Below, piece after piece: positions 43,022 to 54,267 of a stretch of DNA of 64,000 nucleotides. The stretch's first letter is position 1. Each line of letters opens with the position of its first letter. A model generated the notes under the pieces. That model did no database searches and was not told the origin of the DNA. It worked only from the letters and a program-made list of their open reading frames with translations. The translations under genes and the position numbers were made by a program. The DNA is from Dactylorhiza incarnata (taxonomy: Eukaryota > Streptophyta > Magnoliopsida > Asparagales > Orchidaceae): the NCBI GenBank assembly GCA_033032865.1, contig JAWHQI010000064.1:868001-932000 (forward strand). Reading direction: 5' to 3'.

Positions 43022-46000
43022 CTACTGCTCGGGCCTACTTTTATTGGGCTCACTAGGGTCTAGTGGCCCAATAAAAGTCGGGATGTTACAATCCAATAAA
43101 AATAAAGAGATTTTCGTCCCCGAAAATTGGCTAAAGTAGGGGTTTAAATGATGTACCTGGGGGAAGAGCGTCGGGTATTTCTCTCGTACGAGCGTCTCGG
43201 GTTCCCAAGTTAACTCTTCGCGTCCACCGTTCGACCATAAGATCTTGACCATTGTGACCGTTTTGTTCCGCAGCTCTTTGATCTTGGAGTCCACTATCTT
43301 CACAGGTTCGAGTCGGACAGATCGGTCGGATTGTACTGATGTTGGTGGGGTGGGAAGGTGCTGCTCTGGTTGGCGCAGAACACGTCTTAGCGAGGAGACA
43401 TGAAATACGTCGTGAAGGCTCCCCAGCTCGGCTGGCAAAGCTAACCTGTAAGCCACCGGGCCAATTCTTTCGATGACTGGATACGGGCCTAGATAGCGGG
43501 GGTCCAGCTTTTTCTGCCTCTTGATTCGTGATATCCCATGCATTGGCTTAATCTTTAAGAACACCATATCTCCCACTTGGAATTCTACTTGCCGATGACG
43601 TGCGTCGTAATACTTGGCCTGCCGGCTCTGCGCTTCCAGCATGCGTTCCCGGATTAGTCTTATTGCGGCGGTGGTATCGTCGATGTAGGTGATTCCTAAG
43701 GCTTCGGGGTCCTCATCCTGTGCCCAAGATAGCGGGGTCCGACAGCGTCTTCCGTAGAGGGCTTCGTACGGTGCCATCTTGATGCTTGCCTGGAAACTGT
43801 TGTTATATGAGAACTCTACCAGAGGTAGTAACTGCTCCCATGGCTCGTTATGCTCCACTATGCATAATCGGAGAAGATCTTCCATCGTCCGATTTGTTCT
43901 TTCCGTTTGCCCATCGGTCTGGGGGTGGAAGGCGGTGCTAAAAGTTAATCTGGTTCCCAGATAAGCTTGCACTCTTCTCCATTCCTTCGATGTAAAGCGC
44001 CCATCGCGGTCCGAGACGATTGATTTGGGTATTCCATGAAATCGGACTACCTGCTCGATAAATAGTCGGGCTAGAATGTCGACACCATCGCCTTGCCGGT
44101 TCGGGATGAATCGGGCTACCTTGGTGAGGCGGTCCACTACTACCCATATGGAGTCGTTACCTGCACGGGATCGGGGTAAGCCATGGACAAAATCCATGGA
44201 AATATCCTCGAACTTCCATTCTGGAATTGGCAGGGGTTGTAGTAGGCCTCCTGGGCTACGACATTCGGCTTTGACCATTTGGCAGGTTTGGCAGTGCGCT
44301 ACATAATCTGTGACATCCTTCTTCATGCCTGGCCAGTATAGGGTCCTGCGCAGGTCCGTATACATTTTTACTACTCCCGGGTGTATCGAGTACCTTGTCT
44401 GGTGAGCTTCACGGAGTATCTCCTCACGGATCCCTTCTGCAGCGGGAATGAATATGCGGTGTCTGTATTGCAGGATGCCATCATACAGGTTGTAGTCTTC
44501 TTGTACACCGTGTTGCAAAGCCTGAATGATCGGTGCTGCTTCAACGTCGGTCTTCTGGGCTTCTCGTATTCTATTCCTGATGTCACACTGTATCTCCATC
44601 CAATAGAGGTGGGCTTGGTATTCCATCGGATTTCTGCGGGTGATGAGGATAATATCCATTTCTGCCAAGGATTTGACTAACTCCTCTGGCACCGCTTCTA
44701 ACCAACTCCCGGTCCTCGGAGGTTGCCGACTCAAGGCGTCTGCAACTTTATTAGCCTTGTCGGGGTGGTACTGGAGGGCGAAGTCATAATCACAGAGAAA
44801 TTCTAACCACCGGCGTTGCCGGAGGTTTAGCTCTTTCTGGGTGAAGACGTATTTGAGGCTTTTATGATCGGAGAAGATCTCGCATCGTACCCCGTAGAGG
44901 TAATGTCTCCAGATTTTTAAGGCGAAAACTACCGCTCCCAGCTCCAGATCGTGGGTGGCGTAGTTTAGTTCATGCGGCTTGAGCTGACGTGAGGCGTAGG
45001 CAATCACCTTGCCATGTTGCATAAGCACGGCCCCCAATCCTTTCAGAGAGGCATCAGCATAGATTTGGAAACCCTCGGTACTGGAGGGGAGGGTTAGGAT
45101 TGGGGCCGATATTAGCCGGTTCTTTAGTTCGATGAATGCCGCCTCGCATTCAGGAGACCATTGGAATGTCACATCCTTCTTGGTGAGGGTGGTAAGTGGT
45201 AATGCGATCTTGGAGAAGCCTTCGACGAACTTACGGTAGTAGCCGGCGAGGCCAAGGAAACTTCGGATGTCTGCCGCTGTCTTAAGTGGCGGCCAATCTC
45301 GTACTGCTTGCACCTTGGCTTGATCTACTGCTACTCCGTTCTTGTTGACGGTGTGTCCCAGAAAGCCGACTTCTTCCATCCAGAACTCGCATTTGCTAAA
45401 CTTGGCGAAGAGTGAGTGTTCTCTTAGCTTAAGTAGTACCATTTGGAGGTGCCTGGAGTGATCGGTTTTGTTCTTTGAGTAGATGAGAATATCATCTATG
45501 AAGACTATTACGAAAAGATCCAGGAAGGGTTTGAATACCGTATTCATCAAAGCCATGAAGGCGGACGGGGCATTGGTTAATCCAAATGGCATTACCATGA
45601 ACTCGTATAGTCCGTAGCGAGAGCTAAAGGCGGTCTTGGGAATGTCCTCTTCTCGTACTCTAAGTTGATAGTAGCCGGACCTTAAGTCCATTTTGGAAAA
45701 GACGGACGCGCCTTGTAGTTGATCGAACAGTTCATCTATCCGGGGTAGGGGATAGGTATTCCGGATGGTGAGTTTATTCAAGCCTCTGTAGTCGATGCAG
45801 AGGCGCAGCGATCCATCCTTCTTTTTAACGAACAGTACTGGGGCTCCCCAGGGAGAGGTACTAGGACGTATGAATCCTGCGTCGACTAACTCTTGTAGCT
45901 GAATCTTGAGCTCAGCCAGTTCCCTCGGGGCCATCCGGTATGGTGCTCGGGACACTGGTCGGGCTCCTTGAGTAAGTTCGATTTGGAAGTCTACTTCCCG

Positions 46001-46536
46001 TTGCGGGGGCAACCCGGGGAGTGACTCTGGGAAGATATCTGGGAAGTCCCTGATCACAGGTACTTTAGCGAGTACTTGCGTCGTGTTCTCCATCTCAAAG
46101 TAGATTAGGTACATCTCGTCCTTCCGTCGAGCTGCCTTGACGGTTTGTGCAGATGTTAAGATAATGCGGGTGACGGAGGGTATACCCGCTAGCGTGATAA
46201 ATTGCCCATTCGGATTCTGGAGGCGGATTTCTCGAGTCGAACAATTGATTTGGGCGCTGTGCTCGGCCAACCAATCCATCCCCAGAATGATGTCGAACCC
46301 GGTTATTGCTAAGATGGTGGCGTTGACTTCGAACTCTATGCCTCCTAGCATTGCCTGGAAGGAACACTTCTCGGTGGAAGTCATATCTAATCCATCCGGG
46401 AGTCGTATTCGGATTGACATCCCGGATGATCGCACCGTGTTCTCCTTGTCGGCGATGAAATTTTGTGCAACGAAAGAGTGTGTGGCGCCGGTATCGAACA
46501 GTGTTTTAGCGGGACGACCTTCTACCAAAAGTAAAC
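43022..46536 (-). CDS. Pol polyprotein of the chromovirus: PR-RT-RNase H-IN-chromodomain
   Basis: Open from before 46546 to a stop at 43022 inside the LTR. I place the coding exon start at 46536, after an AG splice acceptor; the nominal ATG at 46546 lies in the presumed intron. Numbering from that ATG: retropepsin DTG at 18-20; RT with FIDD at 349-352; RNase H with DAS near 498 and [14 protein letters not shown] near 594-607. Integrase has HHCC (H715, H722, C752, C755) and catalytic D785, D846, E882 in D,D-35-E spacing. A chromodomain-like C-terminus has [17 protein letters not shown] near 1112-1128. All catalytic residues I can check are present and there are no stops. The last 20-odd residues are LTR-encoded. 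Confidence 0.93.
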
Positions 46537-46671
46537 CTGATAACATATATGTATATATATCATAATCATAAGCTTTTCACAGATATACAAGAGTAGGGAT
46601 GACATATACAAAAAGTCTCAATATATAAGCTAAAACATTTCCTAGGATATCGTACTATCGGAAGTAGATAC
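46537..46671 (-). other. Probable 135-bp intron between gag and pol of the chromovirus
   Basis: On the minus strand it starts GTATCTAC after ...GTGATAG and ends TTATCAG before GTTTACTTTTGG. It is strongly AT-rich, unlike its GC-rich flanks. It holds in-frame stops (first at 46655) and YTNAY-like branch-point candidates (cttatgat). Its length is a multiple of 3, and joining 46672 to 46536 makes one Gly codon and keeps gag and pol in a single frame. Splicing is inferred, not shown. Confidence 0.75.
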
Positions 46672-47848
46672 CTATCACTACGTCAGGAGCAGGACCGTGC
46701 TGGAGGTCCAACGCGTATGCCTCGAGCGGTGCTGCTCTGCCCTGCCTAGCCGGCTCCCTCCTGCCTGCGGGACGTCCTCTGCGTCCACCTCGTCCTCTCT
46801 CCGCCGCTCTCTGTACTGCTCCTAAACCGGGTCTCCCGGTAGCCTGTGGGCAGAAGGCTCGTATATGCCCAGGCTGCTGGCATAGGTAGCAGTTCCCTGC
46901 GAAGGGAACATCTCGTCGTGCGGCCGGGACGACCTGTGGTGCTGGGGCTGGGGGTGCTGGTCGGGGCTGGGGTGCTGGTCGGGGCTGGGGTGCCTGCCTA
47001 TATGGCTGGTGACGCTGCCGCTGTCTCTCGTCTCGGCCCTGCCTGCGAGGACCTGCTCTTCTCTCTCGGTCCTGAGTCCGGGGAATACCTACGTGTCCCC
47101 TCCGCTGCTGGGCTACCATCCGCTGATCCATCTCTAGAGCGGTGGCATGTGAGGCGATCGTGTGGAAGGATGCCTGGGATATCATGATCAGGGCCTGACG
47201 GAGGTCGTCTCGTAATCCCCGATAAAATCTGGCCGCCCTGTCCCTATCTGTACCTGCTAAGGTCCCGGCGAAGCGGGCCAGGTGGATAAACTCTCTCTGG
47301 TAGTCTGGAACCGTCCTATCTCCCTGTCTGGTCTGTAGGAACCGCTCCTGGAGTGCCATCCGGTCTGCATCTGAAATGAAATGCTTTAAGAAAGCATCCG
47401 AGAACTCCCCCCAGAGAATGGTGTTAAGGGGTCGCCCTCTAAAAGTGGAGCGGCTAGCTGCCCTCCACCAGTCCCGGGCATAGCCCTCCAACATGGTCAC
47501 TACTAGGGATACTGCGGCTACTGCTGGGCACATCATTCCTACAAGAAGCTCCTCTACCCTCTCCACCCACTCCTCGGCCTGGATGGCCGACTCTGTACCC
47601 CGAAAGGTGGGGGGCCTTAGCCCTCGGAAAGTCGTCAGTAGATCAGTGGGTACGGTGGCCTGCTGGGGTGGCCGTAAAGTGGCTGTCTGGAAGGCGGCCA
47701 ACAGGGCTACCAGGGTCTGCCCGAGCTCTGTCTCTCCGAATGGGACTGTGGCCGGAGCGGTCTGAGCTGGTGGTGGAGTGGTAGGGTGGTACTGGTCTTG
47801 AGAGGAAGACCTTCCATTACTTGACTCCGGTATCTGGAGAAGTAACAA
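46655..47848 (-). CDS. Gag of the chromovirus (about 397 codons)
   Basis: The frame is open from 47848 to a stop at 46655, which falls inside the presumed intron. Gag core with WVERVEELL near residue 93-101 and GYARDWWRAA near 122-131, then a basic Arg/Gln/Pro-rich stretch. The CCHC knuckle CYLCQQPGHIRAFC is at 320-333. There is no ATG near the start: the frame opens at TTG and the first in-frame ATG is about 105 codons in, inside the core. A good polypyrimidine tract plus AG (ttgttacttctccag) sits right at the start, so the initiator may lie in an upstream exon. Nucleocapsid/particle role is inferred from the family. Confidence 0.88.
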   Translation of the reverse strand: MLLLQIPESSNGRSSSQDQYHPTTPPPAQTAPATVPFGETELGQTLVALLAAFQTATLRPPQQATVPTDLLTTFRGLRPPTFRGTESAIQAEEWVERVEELLVGMMCPAVAAVSLVVTMLEGYARDWWRAASRSTFRGRPLNTILWGEFSDAFLKHFISDADRMALQERFLQTRQGDRTVPDYQREFIHLARFAGTLAGTDRDRAARFYRGLRDDLRQALIMISQASFHTIASHATALEMDQRMVAQQRRGHVGIPRTQDRERRAGPRRQGRDERQRQRHQPYRQAPQPRPAPQPRPAPPAPAPQVVPAARRDVPFAGNCYLCQQPGHIRAFCPQATGRPGLGAVQRAAERGRGGRRGRPAGRREPARQGRAAPLEAYALDLQHGPAPDVVIGIYFR

Positions 47849-48063
47849 ACGGGTGTCAGAACTTGCAAAACTAAGGGCATTTTGCAGGACTGAAAGGAAA
47901 GATAGCGGAAAGCGTGTGGGTGTACTATCGTGCAGTCTCGAGTCCTTAACCTTAACCTAGAGGGTCCACCAGGCTTCCGCTGCATGGTTCATCCCGAACC
48001 AAGAAACGGAACCGGGGGAAAGGAGGATCGAAAGACTGCCCCATGTGGTCGGATCGTGGTAGC

Positions 48064-51000
48064 TCTGAACCGGGTTCAGGGAGGGGGGATCTTACTGCCC
48101 AAGAATGACCCCTTAACGCTCCCCGGGTGGTGACGTCCCATCCCCCCTCGAGCGCTGAGCGGTCTCCTTGTCAGGCACAAGAATCATAACCTCACATCAG
48201 AACGCATAGCGGAAGCAATCAAAAGATGGGCAAACCAAACATACAGCTTATATTTACAACTTAACGGGGCCGAAGCCTATCGTTTACAAAATATTGTCCG
48301 TAGACTACATATGCTAAGACAAAAGGGAGTCCTGGGCTCGTCCTTATATACTCGTACTCACATCTCTGAAGATAGAAGGGGAGGCTGGGGTAATCGAACG
48401 GATCATCTCCAAGGCTTCCCGGTCAACCTGTGATGTGGGGGCTTCACGCTGTCCCGTCTCCTGTGATTGGTTATAAGAAATAACCGTTAGTCACAGAGCT
48501 AAGCAGAAAACACATCCCCCTCCCCGGATCCGTATCCAGGGGGCGGCTAAAGACAGAATTGAAATAGCCGAAGCAAGGAAAGGGTTAGCAGCAGGTAAAC
48601 ATATACATACACATATGTATATATAAATAAATAAAGCGGGGCTCCTGCCCGAATAACCACAATCGCGCAGCATAATAAATCTATAACACTATCGCGCATA
48701 TACACACACCCAGGTTCTCAAGACCTGTACCCACACAAAGACCCTGTGTCGACACAGTTTTAGACCGCTTTAGTTCAAGCAGGGGAGCTAACCCCGCGGG
48801 CCTCACCGATGTGGCCGTCGGTGACAGTGGCCAGTCCTGCCACTTCTGAATGTAGTCGTACCGTATCATTCAGGCCCTCCTGTACAACTTGGTGTACTAA
48901 CTGGATGTGAGCGACATCCGGCGAGCCGATTTGAAGGCCGACCAGCGGAGGTAAAACTACATGCTCAGGGGTGATAACCTGCTGCGCATATCTCCCCGTC
49001 GCCATGAGTCGTCAACCCACCCGCACCGGTACGAACGGTCTGCGAGCGTGACCAACCCGCCACTTCCAATCAATCTTCACCCGCTTTATATAAAACAAAC
49101 CCTTAGGCCACGTGGCATTTCCACTCCACCGGTCTCACAACCCCGGACCGGGAGACTTAGCGGTATGAGGGCTCCTTGCTTGGGGCTAACCTGGGAGGAA
49201 GGACTCAACTCCGGGTTTTCCCCAACTAAGGCCTCGCCGAAGGGAGGACAAGCACCGCATCTGTTGCCACGGCAGTTCTGCACTAGTAAGTAAATTAGGC
49301 CGAAGCAGGGGCCATAATACTAAACAGAATGTAGGCCGAAAGCAGAGGCCATAATGATAAGCAGAAAGTAGGCCGAAAGCAAAGGCCATAATGATAAGCA
49401 GAAAGTAGGCCGAAAGCAAAGGCCATAATGATAAGCAGAAAGTAGGCCGAAAGCAAAGGCCATAATGATAAGCAGAAAGTAGGCCGAAAGCAAAGGCCAT
49501 AATGATAGGACCAGTACGAGACTGGATTTAAACGCAAGTACAGAAATGTAAATGCGGGGGACCAGTACGAGACTGGATTTAAACGCAAGTACAGAATGTA
49601 AATGCGGGGGACCAGTACGAGACTGGATTTAAACGAAAGTACAGAATGTAAATGCGGGGGGACCAGTACGAGACTGGATTTAAACGAAAGTACAGAATGT
49701 AAATGCGGGGGACCAGTACGAGACTGGATCTAAACGAAAGTACAGAATGTAATTGCAGGGGACCAGTACGAGACTGGATCTAAACGAAAGTACAGAATGT
49801 AATTGCATAAGAAGAAATGGTTAGTAGTCCAATCACTCCATAAGAGGAGGCTTCGATCGATGACTCCGTTCTTTTATTATCGTCGCGGCGGGGTTACGTT
49901 TTGGCGCCGCGTCGCGATGTCGTTCCGATTTTTGGCGTTGCTTCTCCGAGCTCAGTCGATCTTTTTAGATTAATACGCATAATTTTGGATAAGTAATTAA
50001 ATTATGCGTCGAGGAGACGCCGATTCATTTTAATGAATTTTGCTCTTTTCCGGGCGTCTATTTTTGTTTGAAAAGGCTTTTGAGGGGTTAAATCACAAGT
50101 CCACACCCCCTATCTTTGATAGTATTTGTAAAGTACCCATATTTAGTGCCCCTAATATTTGGGGATTTTTAGAAACACATTTGGGCATTTTAATACCTAA
50201 AATAAACTTTATATTGGGTTTTAAAAATAGTAAAACCCCTCCTAAAAATCCCAAAAAATTACAGGGGGTGCCCCCAAGGGTGGGGCACATTTTCCGTTTA
50301 GAAAACTTTTCCTAAAAAGGCCCCATTTTTTTTTTCAAAAAAAAAGAAGGGGAAGGGGTTTTTGGTGTGCGTTTAGAGGAGAGGAGAAAGCTGAGGGCGC
50401 CACACCGGGCGCCCTCCTTGGGTCCCCACAGCGGATCCACAGCGGATCCGCTGTGGGGGGGCACACAAGTGGAGGAATTGGGCGGGAGTCTAGGTTACGG
50501 GAGCCGCTAGATCTCCCGGGGGAGATCGGGCGGCTCCCGTCAACCTGGACGGGAGGCGGCCGCTGCCGCCGCCGGCAGCGGCCGGATGTGGCCGGCGCCG
50601 CCCCCGGTCGGTGCGCCGGGGGCCGGCGACCACTCCGGTGGTGGTCCGGCGGCCTGGCGCCGCCGGCTACCACCGGGGTTTGTGCCGTAAGGGCACGGGG
50701 GCGGTGGCGGCCTGTACGCCTCCTGCAGGCTTGCCGCCACCGCCTCCACCGGAGGGATGGGGTGGGGGGTGCCCCCGGCCGGTGCGCCGGGGGCCGGCGA
50801 ATCCTCCGGGGGTGGTCCGGCGGCTTGGCACCGCCGGCCACCGCCGGGGAAGGGATAAAAAAAAGGGGCGGGCGGCGGCGGCATGGCCTGCATGGGCCAT
50901 GCAGGCCCGCTGTGCCGCCGCTCCTGTCGTGCGCTGCCCTCCCGGCCGCCACTGACCGGGGCGCCGGGGAGGGGGCAACCCTCCGGCGGTGGCCCGGCGG

Positions 51001-52736
51001 CCTGGAGCCGCCGGCCGCCGCCGGGGGAGGGGCTATTCCCCGTACAGGAAAGCAGGGAGGCGGGGGAGGCGGGGGAAGACACGGCCGCCGCCGGCCGTGC
51101 CTGCCGGCGGCCTGAACGCCTCCTCCGGGAGGTAGGAAAGGGGAGGGGGAGATCTCTACCTGAGGGGTTGGGGGTTGGTGGTGGTGGCCGGCCATGGAGG
51201 AGGAGGAGGAGGTCGGCCGTGGGCTTGCTCCGGCAAGGGAGGAGGAGGAGGGGCTGCAGGCTGGGCTGTCGGCAGAGGAGGGGGAGAGAGAGAGAGAGAG
51301 TGGTGTGGGGGAGAAGAAGAGGGCTGCCCCTCCTTTTATAGGAAGGAGGGGTGGCCACCTCCCCCTCTCCCTCCCTTCCACGTGTAGGAAGGAAGGGTGA
51401 GTGGGGGGGGGGGATATTTTCTTCCCCCCCCCCCCCCCCTCCTTTCTCTCTCTTCCCCTTGCCCTAATAGGGCAGCCCCCTTCTTGGGGGTTTTGACTCC
51501 GGGTTCGTGCACATCGTAGTTTATACGTTGCATTGGGGTGGTCTGCATAGTGCCCCAAATGGTATATTCCCCACACGACCTTGTATCGAGACGCAACGAG
51601 TTCTGTCGCGCTTGTATTGTCCATACGAGTCCAACGGAACTGACGGATGTCAATTCGGGGTTCGTACGGCCACTGTTTACAATAATGAGGTGGTGGCGCG
51701 CTACGATACCCGAAATGGTCGTTTTCTTCAAACGACCTCGGATCGGAGTGCAACGAATTCCGTTGCGTTTGTATTGTCCATACGAGTCCAACGGAACTGA
51801 CGGAAGTCAATTCGGGGCTCGTATGGCCATTATTCATAATAATGAGGTAGTGGCGCGCTACGATACCCGAAACGGTCGTTTTCTCTATACGACCTCGGAT
51901 CGGAGTGCAACGAATTCCGTTGCGTTCGTATTGTCCATACGAGTCCAACGGAACTGACGGAAGTCAATTCGGGGTTCGTACGGCCACTATTCATAATAAT
52001 GAGGTTGTGGCGCGCTACGATACCCGAAACGGTCGTTTTTTCTATACGACCTCGGATCGGAGTGCAACGAATTCCGTTGCGTTCGTATTGTCCATACGAG
52101 TCCAACGGAACTGACGGATGTCAATTCGGGGTTCGTACGGCCACTATTTACAATAATGAGGTGGTGGCGCGCTACGATACCCGAAATGGTCGTTTTCTTC
52201 AAACGACCTCGGATCGGAGTGCAACGAATTCCGTTGCGTTCGTATTGTCCATACGAGTCCAACGGAACTGACGGAAGTCAATTCGGGGCTCGTATGGCCA
52301 TTATTCATAATAATGAGGTAGTGGCGCGCTACGATACCTGAAACGGTCGTTTTCTCTATACGACCTCGGATCGGAGTGCAACGAATTCCGTTGCGTTCGT
52401 ATTGTCCATACGAGTCCAACGGAACTGACGGAAGTCAATTCGGGGTTCGTACGGCCACTATTCATAATAATGAGGTAGTGGCGCGCTACGATACCCGAAA
52501 CGGTCGTTTTCTCTATACGACCTCGGATCGGAGTGCAACGAATTCCGTTGCGTTCGTATTGTCCATACGAGTCCAACGGAACTGACGGAAGTCAATTCGG
52601 GGTTCGTACGGCCACTATTCATAATAATGAGGTAGTGACGCGCTACGATACCCGAAATGGTCGTTTTCTACTGCTCGGGCCTACTTTTATTGGGCTCACT
52701 AGGGTCTAGTGGCCCAATAAAAGTCGGGATGTTACA
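48064..52736 (-). repeat. 5' LTR of the chromovirus, 3' end deleted (4673 bp)
   Basis: Same content as 38390-43090 but it lacks the last roughly 45 bp (the G-run and GTCTTACA), together with the first bases of the PBS. What remains of the PBS is AGAGCTACCACG next to GGTTC. Leader from here to gag: 47849-48063. Confidence 0.92.
51628..52660 (-). repeat. 157-bp array in the chromovirus 5' LTR
   Basis: Partner of 41985-43020, offset by exactly 9646 bp. Confidence 0.95.
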
Positions 52737-52741
52737 CTCGC

Positions 52742-53360
52742 CCCCCCTCTCGCCCAAGAGCTGGGGGTGGGGAGGGGGAGGGGCACTCGCCCCCCCTCTC
52801 GCCCAAGAGCTGGGGGCGGCGAGGGGGAGGGGCACTCGCCCCCCCTCTCGCCCAAGAGCTGGGGGCGGAGAGGGGGAGGGGGCACTCGCCCCCCCTCTCC
52901 CCAAGAGCTGGGGGCGGAGAGGGGGAGGGGGCACTCGCCCCCCCCCCCCCCTCTCGCCCAAGAGGAAGGGGCGGAGAGGGGGAGGGGCTCTCGCCCCCCC
53001 CCCTCTCGCCCAAGAGCTGGGGGCGGAGAGGGGGAGGGGGCACTCGCCCCCCCTCTCGCCCAAGAGCTGGGGGTGGGGAGGGGGAGGGGCACTCCCCCCC
53101 CCCCCCTCTCGCCCAAGAGCTGGGGGCGGAGAGGGGGAGGGGGCACTCGCCCCCCCCCCCCCCCCCCCTCTCGCCCAAGAGGAAGGGGCGGAGAGGGGGA
53201 GGGGCTCTCGCCCCCCCCTCTCGCCCAAGAGGAAGGGGCGGAGAGGAGGAGGGGCTCTCGCCCCCCCTCTCGCCCAAGAGCTGGGGGCGGAGAGGGGGAG
53301 GGGGCACTCGCCCCCCCTCTCGCCCAAGAGCTGGGGGCGGAGAGGGGGAGGGGGCACTCG

Positions 53361-53399
<39 letters not shown>

Positions 53400-53552
53400 T
53401 CGCCCAAGAGGAAGGGGCGGAGAGGGGGAGGGGGCACTCGCCCCCCCCCCCCCCCCCCCTCTCGCCCAAGAGGAAGGGGCGGAGAGGGGGAGGGGCTCTC
53501 GCCCCCCCTCTCGCCCAAGAGCTAGGGGCGGAGAGGGGGAGGGGGCACTCGC

Positions 53553-53583
<31 letters not shown>

Positions 53584-54262
53584 TCGCCCAAGAGGAAGGG
53601 GCGGAGAGGGGGAGGGGCTCTCGCCCCCTCTCGCCCAAGAGCTAGGGGCGGAGAGGGGGAGGGGCTCTCGCCCCCCTTCTCGCCCAAGAGCTAGGGGCGG
53701 AGAGGGAGAGGGGATCTCGCCCCCCCTCTCGCCCAGGGAATGTCACCTTCGTCCCTTTTCGCTATTCGCAGTCCATTGGTCTGCATCTAGCATCCCAGAA
53801 CAGCGGGATTTGGCTATTTGCAGTCCAGTTTTGGCTATTCGCAGTCCAGCGGTCTGCGTTTAGCGCTTCAGAACAGCGGGATTTGGCTATTTGCAGTCCA
53901 GTTTTGGCTATTCGCAGTCCAGATCCGAAAAACCTATAAATAGGACCAAGGGGGGCACCATAAGGGGGATCTCTTTCTAGGCTAAGCTCTCTCATCTTTC
54001 TCCCTCCCCAACAAGTCTCTCTTTAGAGGGTGAGGAGAGGCTCCAGTGGTGCCCAAGCTTAGTAGTGGCTTAGGAGGGGAAGTTCCAAGGGAACTTTCGG
54101 GTATGTGGCGGGACCTCCCCACTAAGCCCTTGGTCCGTTTCCAAATTTAAGTGCTCTTGCCTAGAGAGTTGGCTCGAGGGAAGTAGGTGTGAGACCACCC
54201 CTTCTTAGGGACCCCGAACTCCACAGAGACCAAGTCCTGTTCGCAAGATTTCGGTTTCAACA
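52742..54262 (+). repeat. NA-2 3' LTR, 3' segment with C-rich array
   Basis: Continues the LTR from within the array (52742-53735, including a 37-C run at 53361-53397), through a TATAAATA box (53935-53942), to TTTCAACA at 54262. Confidence 0.92.
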
Positions 54263-54267
54263 GGGTC

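Larger units (their letters stand above)
38390..43090 (-). repeat. 3' LTR of the chromovirus (4701 bp)
   Basis: Complete copy with both ends. It includes 37-38-bp repeats (39658-39868), 51-bp repeats (39868-40165), a GC-rich leader-like part (40800-41650) and 157-bp repeats (about 41985-43020). Confidence 0.95.
38390..52736 (-). mobile_element. Tekay/Del-like chromovirus (Ty3), 14.3 kb, TSD ctcgc
   Basis: LTRs 38390-43090 and 48064-52736 flank a 5.0-kb interior with gag and pol on the minus strand. The LTR starts TGTAACATCCC and ends in a G-run plus GTCTTACA. ctcgc flanks it at 38385-38389 and 52737-52741. The LTRs differ only by scattered substitutions and homopolymer lengths, so insertion is recent. 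The pol order PR-RT-RNase H-integrase-chromodomain and the TGTAACATCC start fit the Tekay/Del chromovirus group. It may be autonomous if the segment 46537-46671 is spliced out, though the 5' LTR/PBS junction carries a deletion. Confidence 0.95.
33467..54262 (+). mobile_element. NA-2: gag-protease LTR retrotransposon without RT/integrase, TSD gggtc, host of a nested chromovirus
   Basis: 5' LTR 33467-35131, PBS, one long gag-protease ORF, 74-bp array, polypurine tract AAAGAGCGGGGATTG, then a 3' LTR from 38153. The 3' LTR resumes at 52742 after the nested element and ends at 54262. gggtc flanks it (33462-33466, 54263-54267). There is no room for pol: only about 850 bp, mostly array, separate the ORF from the 3' LTR. 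It has the layout of plant TR-GAG elements with a protease added, and is related to NA-1. Confidence 0.93.

Noticed and set aside
50335..51948. 537-codon ORF in the chromovirus 5' LTR
   Set aside because: It runs through the 157-bp array, the TATA region and the GC-rich leader. The left LTR breaks it into other frames, so it is not a conserved gene.
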